Shown here: piece after piece, positions 28,463 through 39,140 of the stretch
Position numbering within the stretch: the stretch's first letter is position 1
How the letters are laid out: each line of letters begins with the position of its first letter
From: Alnus glutinosa
Taxonomy: Eukaryota; Streptophyta; Magnoliopsida; Fagales; Betulaceae
Direction: 5' to 3'
NCBI RefSeq assembly: GCF_958979055.1
Contig: NC_084889.1
Coordinates: 32,739,261 to 32,803,260 of the forward strand
Length of the DNA: 64,000 nucleotides
Made by a program: the position numbers and the translations under genes
Notes under the pieces: model-generated
Seen by the model: the letters and a program-made list of their open reading frames with translations, nothing else
Told to the model about the DNA's origin: nothing
Database searches by the model: none

Positions 28463-29082
28463 ATGCTTGACATTTTGAGTACACGGATTTATCTGATCAT
28501 AAGGTTCTTACAACTATCCTTGCAACGGTATGCAAGGATGCTTTCAAGCAAGGAAAGAGACATTCCCTTAACCAATTGGAATTGATATCACTTGCCACAC
28601 CTATTCTTTTAGCAAATCATGGAATTCTACATGCAATTTTTTGTTCTTTTTTCAATACCTTGATTGTTTGGCCGAGTTTTATTCTTTGAGTTCAAATTAC
28701 TCAAAATTACGTGCTTAGGAAAACAAAAAAAATTGGCATTAGAGGCTCAAGGGATAAGTAATATGATGAAATGATCCATTTAACTTCAATTATCTCTTTT
28801 TTATATCACCCAAATATTTATTTTTTAAAATAAATATCAGGAAAAAGACAAGTAATTTTTTTTTTATATTAAAATAATGTTAAGGAACCGAAAGTAATTT
28901 TAGTTTCCTTTGTGTTATTTTGGTGGAATTTTCTTTATATTTAGGGATTTAAAGAAGGGACTGCTAATGCTCTAACATTGTGTCCTAAAAGAAAGACAGA
29001 AGAGTTCGCTAAATTGACATTACTCATTTTTCGTAAGGCAAAAAAGGGCTAATTTCCTTTTCATCATATTTATTTATTCTTC
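28463..29082. other. Intergenic sequence, nothing recognised
   Basis: AT-rich non-coding sequence with homopolymer runs. No open frame of note, no repeat boundary and no RNA gene that I can support. Confidence 0.6.
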
Positions 29083-29083
29083 C

Positions 29084-29120
<37 letters not shown>

Positions 29121-30050
29121 AACAAATAGCATGTGCTATTATCAAATCTGCAAAGTACATCATGAGTAAAAGGACAAGACCCCTTAAACTCTAAGCCAGA
29201 AGGATCTGGCTTAAAAACAGCTGCATGCGCAGAACCATCAGACCTTATCAGAATTACATTTGAGCCTCTCTTACATTAACGCTCACTCTTAAATAAAAGA
29301 GGGCCGATCTAGCATCAAGCCAACTAAAATTCCAATAAAATCTGAGTAATACACAAGCAGACTGTACAGGAAGAAACAAGAGAATAAACAACACAAACAA
29401 ACAGAAAGCCACTAAAATCAAGCTGCCAGTAGTAGAAGCAGGGCCTGAAACCGCCGGAGACGGCGGCGCGTGACCCACACGCGCCGTCACCGATGCCACC
29501 CAACCGCAGATCAACCACCGTAGCCTCCAGCCCCACCGTGCTAGGCCAGAAAGATGCGGAGCGTGGCTGTCACGCGCGCCAAAGAGCAAAGAGCTCTCTG
29601 GCGCGTGCAGACCACGCGCCGGACGCTGACGACCGGCGTGACCAGGGCTACCGGCAGAAGGAGCGGACGACGTCGGGTAACGCAGCTGAGGGGCGCGTGT
29701 CTTTAAGAAAGCGACGGGGTTGAGTAGATCTGGCACCAAATGTCGAAGAAAATTATTGAAGAAAAGGCCATAACCGCCGATGAAAAAACACGAACAGCCA
29801 CCACATTCCAAGCGGGACTCCTTGATTTAGCGTTTCTGCCTGAGACGAAAAGAAAAGAGAAGCAAAAACAAAAAAACACAAGCAAAAGCCACCATAGCCT
29901 CGAAAGGCTAGGGGAAAGACAACCACCACCGGCTTGACCGGGGGGAACATCACCTCCATAGCTCAAAGGCTGGGAGAAAGTCAAGCCTCCACCGAGAAAA
30001 CTCAGGGAGGAGAGCAAAAAAACCTTAGTCCAAATCAGATAAAAAATAGG
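29083..30050 (-). mobile_element. GC-rich retroposon family, copy 1
   Basis: A ~1-kb block, much more GC-rich than its surroundings, ends on the minus strand in a long A tract (the T run at 29083-29119). The minus strand carries a 185-codon open frame (29811-29254) including RGLHAPESSLLF and GLARWGWRLRWLICGW. Copy 2 at 44.8-46.0 kb encodes the closely similar RGLHAPKSPLLF and GLAWWGRGLRWLFFGW in the same position. The 5' part shares GTTCCCCCCGGT and AAGCCGGTGGTGG-type words with copy 2. No reverse transcriptase domain is visible. The 3' poly(A) and absence of LTRs indicate a non-LTR retroposon. I saw no clear target duplication for this copy. Confidence 0.6.
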
Positions 30051-30149
30051 AGGCCCATCAAATGTAAATTATGTCCCTTCCAAGACCAACATTTCAAACT
30101 CTTGCCCAAGAAGGTCCCTCGTTAGATGTAGAACCAGAACATGTAAATC

Positions 30150-30905
30150 ACAGTGAGAAATAGGGTGGGCAATTTGGGTTGGACTTGCGAAACTAACACG
30201 AACACAACATGAAATTACAAGGTTAGAGTTTAGACTAAACGAGTTGGCGGGTTGACCCATTTACTGACACGGTTATAAATGGGTTGACCCGCCAACACGT
30301 TTAGTAACTGGGTCACTTACCAACTTGGGGATTGATGGGTTCAATCCATTTACTTATTAAAATATATATCTCAGAATTGAGATCCTTAATTAAAATGTGT
30401 TGTAACAGTAAAAGGCACAAATATGTATTGTTATTTGTTAATAAGAGAGCACAAATACAATGAGGCAAGCACATACAACTCTTGGGTTTTTTAAGACAAT
30501 TTCAACAGCTGCTTCATCCTTCAAAATCACGGAATTCTCTTCATTGGGATTGCCTTTCCTTGGGCAGATTCCTCAAAAAGAATGAGAGTCAAGGACATCA
30601 ACTGCACCGGATAAGTGCATTGGAGAATCCATTGCAGCTCTTGCTCTCTCTTAGGTATCAGACTACAACTAAACTAACAAAGGCTTTAGAGCCCCGCTTA
30701 TCCTTTTTTTTTTTTACAAGGTGAGCAATTCGAGTTAGCATGTTGGGTTCGGGTTAAACCGCTTAACTCGCCAACCCGATTATTAATCGGGTTGAAACTT
30801 GTAACCCAAGCACAACACGACTAACTCGTCGGGTTATCCTATACGACACAGTTAAACAAGCGGGTCATGTTAACCCGACCCAACATTTTTTAAAGATTTT
30901 TCCAA
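30150..30905. repeat. Two partial copies of a GGGTTGACCCG-rich MITE
   Basis: Sequence beginning GGGTGGGCAATTTGGGTTGG at about 30161 and a second block beginning GGTGAGCAATTCGAGTTAGC at about 30720 start alike and are both rich in ACCCGCC/GGGTTGACCC words that can fold back. They resemble a common plant hAT-type MITE family seen also near 27.8-28.4 kb and 35.9 kb. Between them is a short unrelated stretch with no recognised gene. Ends are not precisely defined. Confidence 0.4.
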
Positions 30906-31516
30906 AACATAATTGTGTTTACTTTTATTTTTTTTGGTAATGAATTTTGTGTATATGATTCTAAGCTTGTAATGACAGTAGAACCCTTAATAGTGTATCG
31001 GAAGCTAAAACCAGATGACATCTTTTTGATATTTGGCTTATAGTTTCTTTAATCCTAAAAAGTGACCAATGTTTCTTAAATCCTGTGATTCATGATCGTT
31101 ATTTGGTTTCTTGTGATGGTTTTTCAGTGATACTTTATTGGTGATGATGGAGAATAGGGCGGTGATTATACTGCTAGAGATTATAGTTTTATTTGGTATT
31201 TTTTTGGTAGGAATGAGTTTTTAATTAAAGTGAATAAAATATTCTAAAATTTATTATTTTAATAAAATAGAGAAAGATTTTAGATAAGCTGTTGGAGTAA
31301 GGTCTTGAAATTAAGGTGGCTAGCTAGCTAAGTTAGCAAAACTGAGTTTTAATTAGTCATTTTGCATACAAATTTACATAAACCATTGTAACCTCTAGAG
31401 TTTACGATTTAGATATGTCTATGTCATTGGGAATGGTTAGTTTACCTGATATTGTTGAAGTGATTGGCAATTAGACGATCTCTCTGAATATTTCCAAAAT
31501 TAACCATATCAGGTGC

Positions 31517-31520
<4 letters not shown>

Positions 31521-31598
<78 letters not shown>
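31521..31598. repeat. (AT)39 microsatellite upstream of PMEI gene 1
   Basis: Seventy-eight bases of uninterrupted AT dinucleotide lie about 200 bp upstream of the TATA box of PMEI gene 1. The duplicate promoter has only 12 bp of AT at the corresponding site (37527-37538), flanked by the same AGGTGCCGGCAT and TTCGGGTACACTT words. Confidence 0.95.
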
Positions 31599-31600
<2 letters not shown>

Positions 31601-31795
31601 GGGTACACTTTGACTTGGCAGATATTCAAAACCCAAAAGAGGAAATAAAACCGCTCCTCCAAACGACAGTCCTTGCATGCATGGAGAATAAATGTGCGGT
31701 CTTTTAGTTATTTTGCTATTTTGAATGGCCGTTAGGAGGAGGTTTAGGAAGAGTTGGTTTGATTATTTAAGGTAAAAGACCGTTACTTGTAGTTG

Positions 31796-31803
31796 TATAT
31801 AAG
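31796..31803 (+). promoter_or_regulatory. TATA box of PMEI gene 1
   Basis: TATATAAG in the context AGTTGTATATAAGTAAGTTG lies 112 bp upstream of the start codon. The same motif and context are kept in the duplicate gene. Position and conservation support it as the core promoter; transcription start itself is not visible. Confidence 0.6.
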
Positions 31804-31914
31804 TAAGTTGTTGATTTGCAGAGAATACATGCATTAATATATCAACTGCACACGTACGTATAGAAATTAACTTGCAGCGCATTCAAAAGTAAGCCTTAGC
31901 TAAGAAGAAGAAAG

Positions 31915-32433
31915 ATGAAGTTTGTGAACTCATGGGCAGCATTTCTCATACTCGTTCTTCTACAACAATCCATGAAGGAGATTGGAGCAGATTTAATATC
32001 AAACACTTGTGGAAAAACACACGACTCTGGTCTGTGCCAAAAGTCCCTTAGATCGAACCCTCGTGGGGCTCGTGCAAGAGATGCCAAAGAGCTAACACAT
32101 GTCATGTATGGTATTGTGTTGTCTAGTGCCACAACCACTCTTGCCCAAGTGAAGAAATTGCTCACAAGGGCCAAAGGTGATGCCCTTCCCATGTGCTCCA
32201 GTATTTATGGCAGAATTGTCAATGAAAAGGTCCCTAATGCCTACAGAAATTTTGATTCCAAGTCTTATGTTACTGCTGCATCTGTTATGACTGATGTCAT
32301 GAACCAAGCAGAAGCGTGTGAAATGGTGTTCAGAAGTGTACCTGATCATAGTAAATCACCAATAACCGACAAGAACAATATGGTTATGGCCCTAAGTGAG
32401 ATAGCCTCGCAACTCACAACCCACTTGGCTTAA
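31915..32433 (+). CDS. PMEI / invertase-inhibitor domain protein, copy 1
   Basis: An intronless 172-residue secreted protein of the plant invertase/pectin methylesterase inhibitor family (PF04043). Residues 1-25 form a hydrophobic signal peptide (FLILVLLQQ core). The mature part has the family's four cysteines: Cys32 (SNTCGKT) and Cys41 (GLCQKSL) in the N-terminal hairpin, and one each in PMCSSIYGRI and QAEACEMVF. The usual family phrases follow in order, including YVTAASVMTDVMNQAEACE and the C-terminal hydrophobic helix. It most resembles the short 'putative invertase inhibitor' group that includes the plane pollen protein Pla a 1. The target, cell-wall or vacuolar invertase or a pectin methylesterase, cannot be told from sequence. 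The apoplast is the likely site. A near-identical gene lies 5.9 kb downstream. Confidence 0.9.
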   Translation: MKFVNSWAAFLILVLLQQSMKEIGADLISNTCGKTHDSGLCQKSLRSNPRGARARDAKELTHVMYGIVLSSATTTLAQVKKLLTRAKGDALPMCSSIYGRIVNEKVPNAYRNFDSKSYVTAASVMTDVMNQAEACEMVFRSVPDHSKSPITDKNNMVMALSEIASQLTTHLA

Positions 32434-34340
32434 TATTTTTTCTTTTTTATTATTATTATTTATTATTTTAACTGCATGTAGTTGGGAATTAATGAAGAAT
32501 TTTGTATTGGTATGGAGAAGTGGCGGACCAGAAATTCATTTTTGAAGGGGTCGAGCTGAAATGTAATAATAAAATAATTCTTTTTTGTTTGCTTTATATA
32601 CTATGTTCTACGGTATACAAAATATATGATACACACAATTTAAAAATAGAACAAAAGAAAGAACTAGGTAGAGAAAGAAATACCGGTGAAAACGCCGTTG
32701 TGTTTGTTGAATTCCAAAACTCAAGAACTAGAAGAAGATGAATTGAAGGGCGGCCTGTGTAGAGAGTCGAACAACCTTTTGATACAAATTGAAAAAATAA
32801 AAAAGAAAGACTTGATAACCTCTGTTTACAGAGAAGTGATCTTCAACAGTGAAGATTGGCAACAAATTAAAGGTTTGGATACGCAACAAGCATCTCTCGT
32901 CCTTTATTGAAATTACACAATGTTTCTGAGTCTTTTCTAAACTATCTGCAGAATGAGTGAATCAATAGAATGTCATATATGCTTCTAAGCTCTTCTTGTC
33001 CAGTAATCTAACCTTCCTTTCTCTTTGTGATGAATAACGTGCATTCTATTCCAGTAATGAAAGGATATCACTTCGCTCTTGGGGTATTTTGCTATTTCCA
33101 GCTTCATGTGTTTCCGAATTAATTCCAAACTTCTCAAACCTTTTATCATGAGGTATATTTGACCCAACATCATCAGCTGTAAAGTGCTCAAGATTAACAT
33201 GATCCTCTCGAGAAAGATGTGTCAACAGATTTATCATTGTTTTGCTTATGTGTTGCTTTCTTTACTTCTGGATCATGTCACTTTATGCTTGTTTCCTTCA
33301 ACAGCTAGAACTCAAAATCAGATAATTCTGCATATGATATAAATTTCTTACAAACTAGGTTGTAAGAATTCTTCCAACTCATTCTAAATGTGTCATGTAT
33401 CCCTGCAGCATGTGAGAAACACATGTTTTTCTTTTAATTCTATTAAAAAAGTATATGAGAAGTACGTGATATTAAAAATATATATATATGCTTCTCATAT
33501 GTGAAGGGACACATGACACTTTTAAAGACTAGGTTGGAGCAATTCCTACAACCCAATTTGTAAGAAATTTTTGTGTTTTATAGTAGTCAAAAGGATAATT
33601 TTTATAACCTGATAAATTGATTGTGAAACTGATAAAATTTTAGTGTCTTAATTATTGTAGAGCACATACAAGTGTCATAGGGAGATTGCATAGTGGCCTA
33701 CTCAGCTGCACTACTACGCAAAAACTAACCATTAATCTAAAGAAGATTGGATTAGAACAAAAAGAACCACAAAGATATTTAGTTGATATGTTGAGTCCAA
33801 GACATACAATTCAAAAATAGAACAAAAGAAAGAAATAAATACCAGTGAAAACACCATTGTGTTTGTTTTAATTCCAAAACTAAAGAACAAGAAGAAGACG
33901 AACAATTAAGAACTAAGCATAGTTGCTGAAAAGTGCTTTTTAGAAGTCAAATCATAGAGAATAACAAGCAAATCTACAAGCCTCCAACAACCATATATAA
34001 TCAACATTGGCTTCATCCTGGACACATACTTTTGCATGTTCAGTTTACACAGTTACTAATGAACTGGATAAAAGAGTAGTCTCATTGGTGAGGGCATTTA
34101 TGTTGCAAGACTGGCATTACAACCACAATATGCTAGCTGGTAAATTTATTTGCCCTATTCGTATCTGCAAGTGAGCAGATGAAATTTGGTGTATATACAT
34201 ACATACAACATAGGAGGTTTCCACAAAAACATGCACGAGCACACGTGTACATAGACAAACTGTGGAGTTTTCAGAAAGGCGGTGGTCTCCAGGTGTCAAT
34301 TTGCCTTGTTGTATTATCTGCATGATCATGAAGGTCTTCC
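32434..34340. other. PMEI 1 downstream region with a local direct repeat
   Basis: A segment of about 110 bp at 32636-32745 (AAAAATAGAACAAAAGAAAG ... AATTCCAAAACTCAAGAACT) recurs in direct orientation at about 33806-33912. The interval holds the MITE at 33.34 kb. Short open frames on the minus strand (33237-32985 and 34404-34117) match nothing I recognise. This block is absent from the duplicate unit, so it was either inserted here or lost there. Confidence 0.5.
33341..33570. mobile_element. Foldback MITE, about 230 bp
   Basis: The left arm AAATTTCTTACAAACTAGGT then TGTAAGAATTCTTCCAAC pairs with the right arm. The right arm read inverted is AAATTTCTTACAAATTGGGT then TGTAGGAATTGCTCCAAC. Further inside, GTGTCATGTATCCCT pairs with the inverse of AGGGACACATGACAC. 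The stem exceeds 60 bp with scattered mismatches around an AT-rich loop. No coding capacity. A half copy of the same family appears near 26540. Confidence 0.75.
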
Positions 34341-34860
34341 ATGAACTTATTAGTTTAGTGATGATCAATTCTATTACAGAAACCTGAACAAGATCAAAGC
34401 ACAAAGAGAGAGAGAGAGAGAGAGAGAGAGCTCCAAAAAAAAAAAAAAAGGCTTAAAGCTTTATAATCTTGTCTCCTTAATGCTTGTCAAAAGAAAATTC
34501 ATGTCTTCTGAATGCAATCTATCATTTGTCAAGTCATGTTGGGCACAATCTGTTTTACCTGTATGGTTCAGTCATGTCTCTCCATTTTACCTTTGAAAAG
34601 AGTGGGTATAATGGACTGTCATGTCTGCTCTTAAGTATTGATCCTAAATGTGTTGTAATTGAACTGACTAATCAAAAGGTCACGACTTTCAAGAATGAAA
34701 TAGTTATGGCATTTGAATTTTTTTGAAAATGTTACATTAGAAGGGATCTTTTCAATAATAAAATCAAGTGCCAATATAGCGGGTCCATGCAAAATCATGC
34801 AACTGTATGATTATTCCCTTCCATAGGACCCAAAATCAGATATATTATGTATAAGGGCCG

Positions 34861-35353
34861 GCTTGATATAGTGTGGATTATTTGTGGTTGTTTGAATGTT
34901 GCTTACCTGCTCGGGTTAAAGGAGTGTCCTAGCCTTGCTCCTCCCTTCTATGCTAAGAATCAACTGGCATTAAATGTTTGGCCATCTTCTTTAACTAGAA
35001 AGGTGAGGGAGGCAATTAATGCTTCACCGTCGACGAGGAGAGTGAAAGGCCCATTAAATGCGGTGATCCCTAATATCCTGCTGATTCGATAGTTACTCGC
35101 CCCCCATATAGGCAAGGGAAGTGATCTAGTGTTGGACAATGGGCTAACTATTCAGTGCAGCTACAAGAATGGGCCAAAAAGTCTGATTTGGGCTTGGGTA
35201 AGTGATCCTTATAAGAAGGATTACTTATCATAGTCTAATGGGTTCGGCCTAGACCCATCACTATCAATTGTATACAATTTTTTATTTTTTATTTTTAAAA
35301 AAATGTGTTTATAAATTTATAGCATCTCAAAACTAAGCCTAATAAAAACCAAG
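34861..35353. other. Intergenic sequence, nothing recognised
   Basis: Non-coding sequence between PMEI duplication unit A and the PMEI pseudogene. No recognised domain, RNA or repeat boundary. Confidence 0.5.
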
Positions 35354-35895
35354 ATGAAAATTTTCAATTCATGGGCGACATTCCTCATACTCTTTCTTCT
35401 ACACCAATCCTTAAGCAAGGTTGGAGTTGATTTAATGTACGATTGTCATACAACTGGATGACGTCACAGTAAAAACTAGCTATTGGATTAGGGCTAAGCA
35501 ATTTTTTTCTTCTTCGTCGTCTTACAAGGCTTAATCCAAAAACTAATTTTTATTGCCACGTCATTTAGTTATATAATAATTATACATAAGTCTACTAGAT
35601 AGTATTACTCGTACACAAATACCCTGGGATCAGACCCTCATGGTGCTAGTGCAAGAGATGCCAAAGGACTCACATCCATCACGTATGTTTTGGTGTTGTC
35701 TAATGCCTCTGACACTCTTGCCTAAGTGAGGAAGTTGCTCAAAGGGGCCATTGGTCCTGCTCTTAAAAGCTACTTTATCATATGATCCAGCAAAATTGTC
35801 TCTAATAAGGTCCCTAATGCCCTTAAAATTTTGGAATCAAATTCTTACGTTACTGCATCTCTTATAAGTGCATGTTCAAAGCACAAATGTAAGAA
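35354..35895 (+). pseudogene. PMEI pseudogene interrupted by a MITE
   Basis: The first 28 codons (MKIFNSWATFLILFLLHQSL, then SKVGVDLM) match the signal peptide region of the two intact PMEI genes. Then a ~170-bp foldback insert (35438-35605) breaks the frame and the first cysteine region is lost. Homology resumes at about 35620 with GSDPHGASARDAKGLTSITY, hits an in-frame TAA after DTLA (35724-35726), then continues with RKLLKGAIGPALKSYF and NKVPNALKILESNSYVTASL before drifting off. It is more diverged than the two intact copies are from each other, so it is an older third copy. Confidence 0.85.
35438..35605. mobile_element. MITE inserted in the PMEI pseudogene
   Basis: The left arm contains CAACTGGATGACGTCACAGT then AAAAACTAGC and TTGGATTA. 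The right arm, inverted, contains AACTAAATGACGTGGCAATA then AAAATTAG and TTGGATTA. The two pair imperfectly over about 55 bp around a short T-rich loop. No coding sequence. Because the outermost few bases are diverged, the exact ends and target duplication are uncertain. Confidence 0.65.
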
Positions 35896-36985
35896 ATGTA
35901 GGGCTGGCAAAATAGGTTGGCAGGTCGGCTCGCTTGACCATCAAATCGATATGGGTAAACCCAAATACGACCAGTTTAGCTAAATAAGTCAAATCCTTAA
36001 ATCCAAACACGACCCGTTAAATAAACAAGTGACACAATACAACATTTTGACCTGTTTAGCTAAATGACATAGACCCAAGTGAGAGTGTTTGGTTTTACAA
36101 TTTTTCAACAGAGGATTGGATTACGTAGCACCGATAAGCAGATTATGATGCCACACCGGTGGTCAGAATCTGCAGTACAAGCGTTGAAGGAGGTCAAGCT
36201 TGAAGAAGCTTAATTTGGAGTGTGCCATTTGCTTACGAGACCTTCTTGTTACTTCTCATGAGCATGTCAGAGGGGAGAGTAAGAGATGAGAGAGAGAGAG
36301 AGAGAAGTAGAGAACGACACTTAAGCATTCCTAATAGATTATGCATCTCTCACTTTTAGGAAAAAAAAAAAAACTAAGCAAAATCATAAAAAAGCTTTCC
36401 ATCCCATTATCTACTAAAAATGTAAAATAGATTTGTCTTAGATTTGTGAATAATGTAACTCTACATGTGGAGTTACACTATTCACAAATGCATCTTGTTT
36501 TCAATATTTCTTTTAGGTCTCTCTCCTTCTCTCTCTTTCCCTTCTTTTTCTATTCTTTTTTTTTTTTCCTTCTTTTTTCAAGGTTGCTTGTGGTTATAAT
36601 TAATTAGTAGTTATTTTTTACTTCTTCACAAAAATAAATAAATAAATAAATCTTGTATTGGCATTTTACAACTTTTTCCAATTTCATTGATGATATTAAT
36701 TTTTAATCGAACTTTGTTATTACAATATAAACAGTTCAAGGATTGTGATTCTTTCTATAGCAAGTGCATAATAGTAGTGAACTTTAATGACAGTTAGAAA
36801 AATGACCGTTTTAATGAAATGATCATTGTAAAATATGACTGTAAAAAAAATGTTCGTGTGAAAAAAAAAAAAAAAAAAAAAAAAGGACAGTAAAAGAAAT
36901 ACAATGTACTATAAGAGAAAAGGGAGGGGTTCACCTTCTATATATAAAGCCAATGTACTACTGGTTTATTTCGTCAAGCAAAATA
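35896..36985. other. Spacer with MITE fragment, hairpin and homopolymers
   Basis: At about 35903-36065 a segment rich in GACCCGTT/AACCCAAAT words looks like one end of the hAT-type MITE seen at 27.8 and 30.2 kb. A tight hairpin lies at 36441-36489. The remainder is AT-rich with A and T runs and a short (GA)n tract. No gene recognised. Confidence 0.5.
36441..36489. repeat. Tight inverted repeat (MITE-type hairpin)
   Basis: GATTTGTGAATAATGTAACT runs into CTACATGTGG and then into AGTTACACTATTCACAAAT, an inverted copy of the first arm with about three mismatches over 23 bases and a loop of only a few bases. Such a short loop suggests the core of a foldback MITE rather than a transcriptional terminator. 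Confidence 0.7.
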
Positions 36986-37736
36986 CAACTTGTTTTTGCA
37001 GAGTTTTTAGTTTAGAGTGATATTTGGCTCAAAGCTTCTTCAACCCTAAAAAATGACCACAGCTTCTTAAATCTTGTAATTCATTATCGCTATTTGTTTT
37101 CTTGTGATGGTTTTTCAGTAATACTGTGTTGGTGATAATGGAGAATAGGGCAGTGATTATGCTGCTAGAGATAAGAGTTTTATTTGATATTTTTTTTGGT
37201 AGGAATGAGTTTTTGATTAAAGTGAATAAAATATTTTAAAATTTATTATTTTAATAAAATAGAGAAAGATTTTTGATAAGCTGTTCGAGTAAAGACTTAA
37301 AATTAAGGTGGCTAGCTAACTAAGTTAGCAAAACTGAGTTTTGGTTAGCCATTTTGTATACAAATTTACATAAACCATTGTAAGTCTTCTAGATTTTAGG
37401 ATTTATGTTCATGTCATTAGGAGTGGTTAGTTTACTTGATATTGTTGAAATGATTGACAATTAGACGATCTCTATGATCGAATATTTCCAAAATTAACAA
37501 TATCAGGTGCCGGCATTACTGAAAGGATATATATATATTCGGGTACACTTGACTTGGCTGATATTCAAAACTCAAAAGAGGAAATAAAACCGCTCGTCCA
37601 AACGACAGTCATTGCATGCATGGAGAATAAATGTGCGGTCTTTTAGTTATTTTGCTATTTTGGGAATTGCCGTTAGGAGGAGGTTTAGGAAGAGTTAGTT
37701 TGCTTATTTAAGGTAAAAGACCGTTACTTGTAGTTG

Positions 37737-37744
37737 TATATAAG
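37737..37744 (+). promoter_or_regulatory. TATA box of PMEI gene 2
   Basis: TATATAAG in the same AGTTGTATATAAGTAAGTTG context as in gene 1. It lies 88 bp upstream of the start codon because a short stretch of leader present in gene 1 is missing here. Confidence 0.6.
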
Positions 37745-37824
37745 TAAGTTGTTGATTTGCAGAGGATATACATTAATAGAAACTTGCAGCATTCAAAAGT
37801 AAGCCTTAGCTAAGAAGAAGAAAG

Positions 37825-38343
37825 ATGAAGTTTGTGAACTCATGGGCAGCATTTCTCATACTCGTTCTTCTACAGCAATCCATGAAGGAGATTGGAGCAG
37901 ATTTAATATCAAACACTTGTGGAAAAACACATGACTCGGGTCTGTGCCAAAAGTCCCTCAGATCGGACCCTCGTGGGGCTCGTGCAAGAGATGCCAAAGA
38001 GCTAACACATGTCATGTATGGTATTGTGCTGTCTAGTGCCACAACCACTCTTGCCCAAGTGAAGAAATTGCTCACAAGGGCCAAAGGTGATGCTCTTCCC
38101 ATATGCTCCAGTCTTTATGGCAGAATTGTCAATGAAAAGGTCCCTAATGCCTACAGAAATTTTGATTCCAAGTCTTATGTTACTGCTGCATCTGTTATGA
38201 CTGATGTCATGAACCAAGCAGAAGCGTGTGAAATGATGTTCGAAAGTTTACCTGATCATGGAAAATCACCAATAACCGACAAGAACAACATGGTGATGGC
38301 CCTGAGTAAGATAGCCTCACAACTCACAACCCACTTGGCTTAA
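37825..38343 (+). CDS. PMEI / invertase-inhibitor domain protein, copy 2
   Basis: A 172-residue intronless paralogue of the gene at 31.9 kb. It has the same signal peptide, the same four cysteines and no length change. Only eight residues differ: N/D before PRG, M/I and I/L around CSS.YGR, V/M and R/E after the fourth cysteine, then V/L, S/G and E/K. Several of these cluster just after the fourth cysteine (EMMFESLPDHGK here, EMVFRSVPDHSK in copy 1) and change charge, so the two could differ in target affinity. That is inference only. Both frames are intact, and core promoters are conserved, so both may be expressed. Confidence 0.9.
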   Translation: MKFVNSWAAFLILVLLQQSMKEIGADLISNTCGKTHDSGLCQKSLRSDPRGARARDAKELTHVMYGIVLSSATTTLAQVKKLLTRAKGDALPICSSLYGRIVNEKVPNAYRNFDSKSYVTAASVMTDVMNQAEACEMMFESLPDHGKSPITDKNNMVMALSKIASQLTTHLA

Positions 38344-38635
38344 TTTTTTATTTTTTTTAATTATTATTATTATTTATCTTTTTGACTGCATGTAGTTGGG
38401 AATTAACGAAGAATTTTGTATTGGTATGGAGAAGTGGAGGACCAGAAATTCATTTTTGAAGGGGTCGAACTGAAATGTAATAATAAAACAATTCTTTTTT
38501 GTTTGCTTTATATTCTATGTTCTACGATATACAATGTTAGCATAATATAAATCAAATGCTAATTTAATAATGTAAGCAGCAGAATGATTAGTTTAGTGAT
38601 GATCAATTCTATTATAGAAATCTGAACAAGATCAA

Positions 38636-38684
<49 letters not shown>

Positions 38685-39140
38685 CTAAAAAAAAAAAAGA
38701 GGCTAAAAGCTTTATAATCTTGTCTCCTTAATGCTTATCAAAAGAAAAATCGTGTCTCCTGGATGCAATATATCCTTTGTGAAGTCATCTTGGGTACAAT
38801 ATGTTTTACCTGTATGGTTCAGTCATGTCTCTCCATCTTACCTTTGAAAAGAGTGGGTACAATATATGGACTGTCATCATGCCTGCTCGTAAGTATTGAT
38901 CATCCTAAATATTTTGTGATTGAACTGACTAATCAAAAGGTCATGACTTTGAAGAATGAAATAGTTATGGCATTTGAATTTTTTTGAAAAGGTTACATTA
39001 GAAGGGATCTTTTCAATAATAAAATCAAGAGCTAATATAGTGGGTCCATGCAACATCATGCCACTGTATGATTATTTCCTTCCATAGGACCCAAAATCAG
39101 ATATTATGTATAAGGGCCGGGTCGATATAGTGTGGGACAA

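Larger units (their letters stand above)
31010..34860 (+). repeat. Segmental duplication unit A carrying PMEI gene 1
   Basis: Sequence from about 31010 to 32590 and again about 34340-34860 is repeated, in the same order, at 36990-38535 and 38570-39140. Similarity covers the promoter, the PMEI gene and the 3' flank, including a (GA)n tract followed by GCTTTATAATCTTGTCTCC. Unit A contains about 1.7 kb (32600-34340) that unit B lacks. The offset between the two PMEI start codons is 5910 bp. The direct order indicates a tandem duplication, later modified by insertion in A or deletion in B. Confidence 0.85.
36990..39140 (+). repeat. Segmental duplication unit B carrying PMEI gene 2
   Basis: Counterpart of unit A at 31010-34860. 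It keeps the same promoter words, gene, 3' flank and terminal (GA)n-GCTTTATAATC block, but lacks about 1.7 kb of unit A's downstream region and carries a much shorter AT repeat. The (GA)n tract here runs from about 38641 to 38682. Confidence 0.85.

Noticed and set aside
29493-30017. Several GC-rich frames on both strands at 29.5-30.0 kb as host genes
   Set aside because: They lie within the repeated GC-rich retroposon and recur in the copies at 44.8-46.0 kb.
31442-31707. Frames encoding long IYIYIY runs on both strands
   Set aside because: Artefact of the (AT)39 microsatellite.
31896-32192. 98-codon minus-strand frame over PMEI gene 1 (and its twin at 37806-38102)
   Set aside because: It is the antisense shadow of the PMEI coding sequence. 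Its conservation between the two copies is explained by the duplication.
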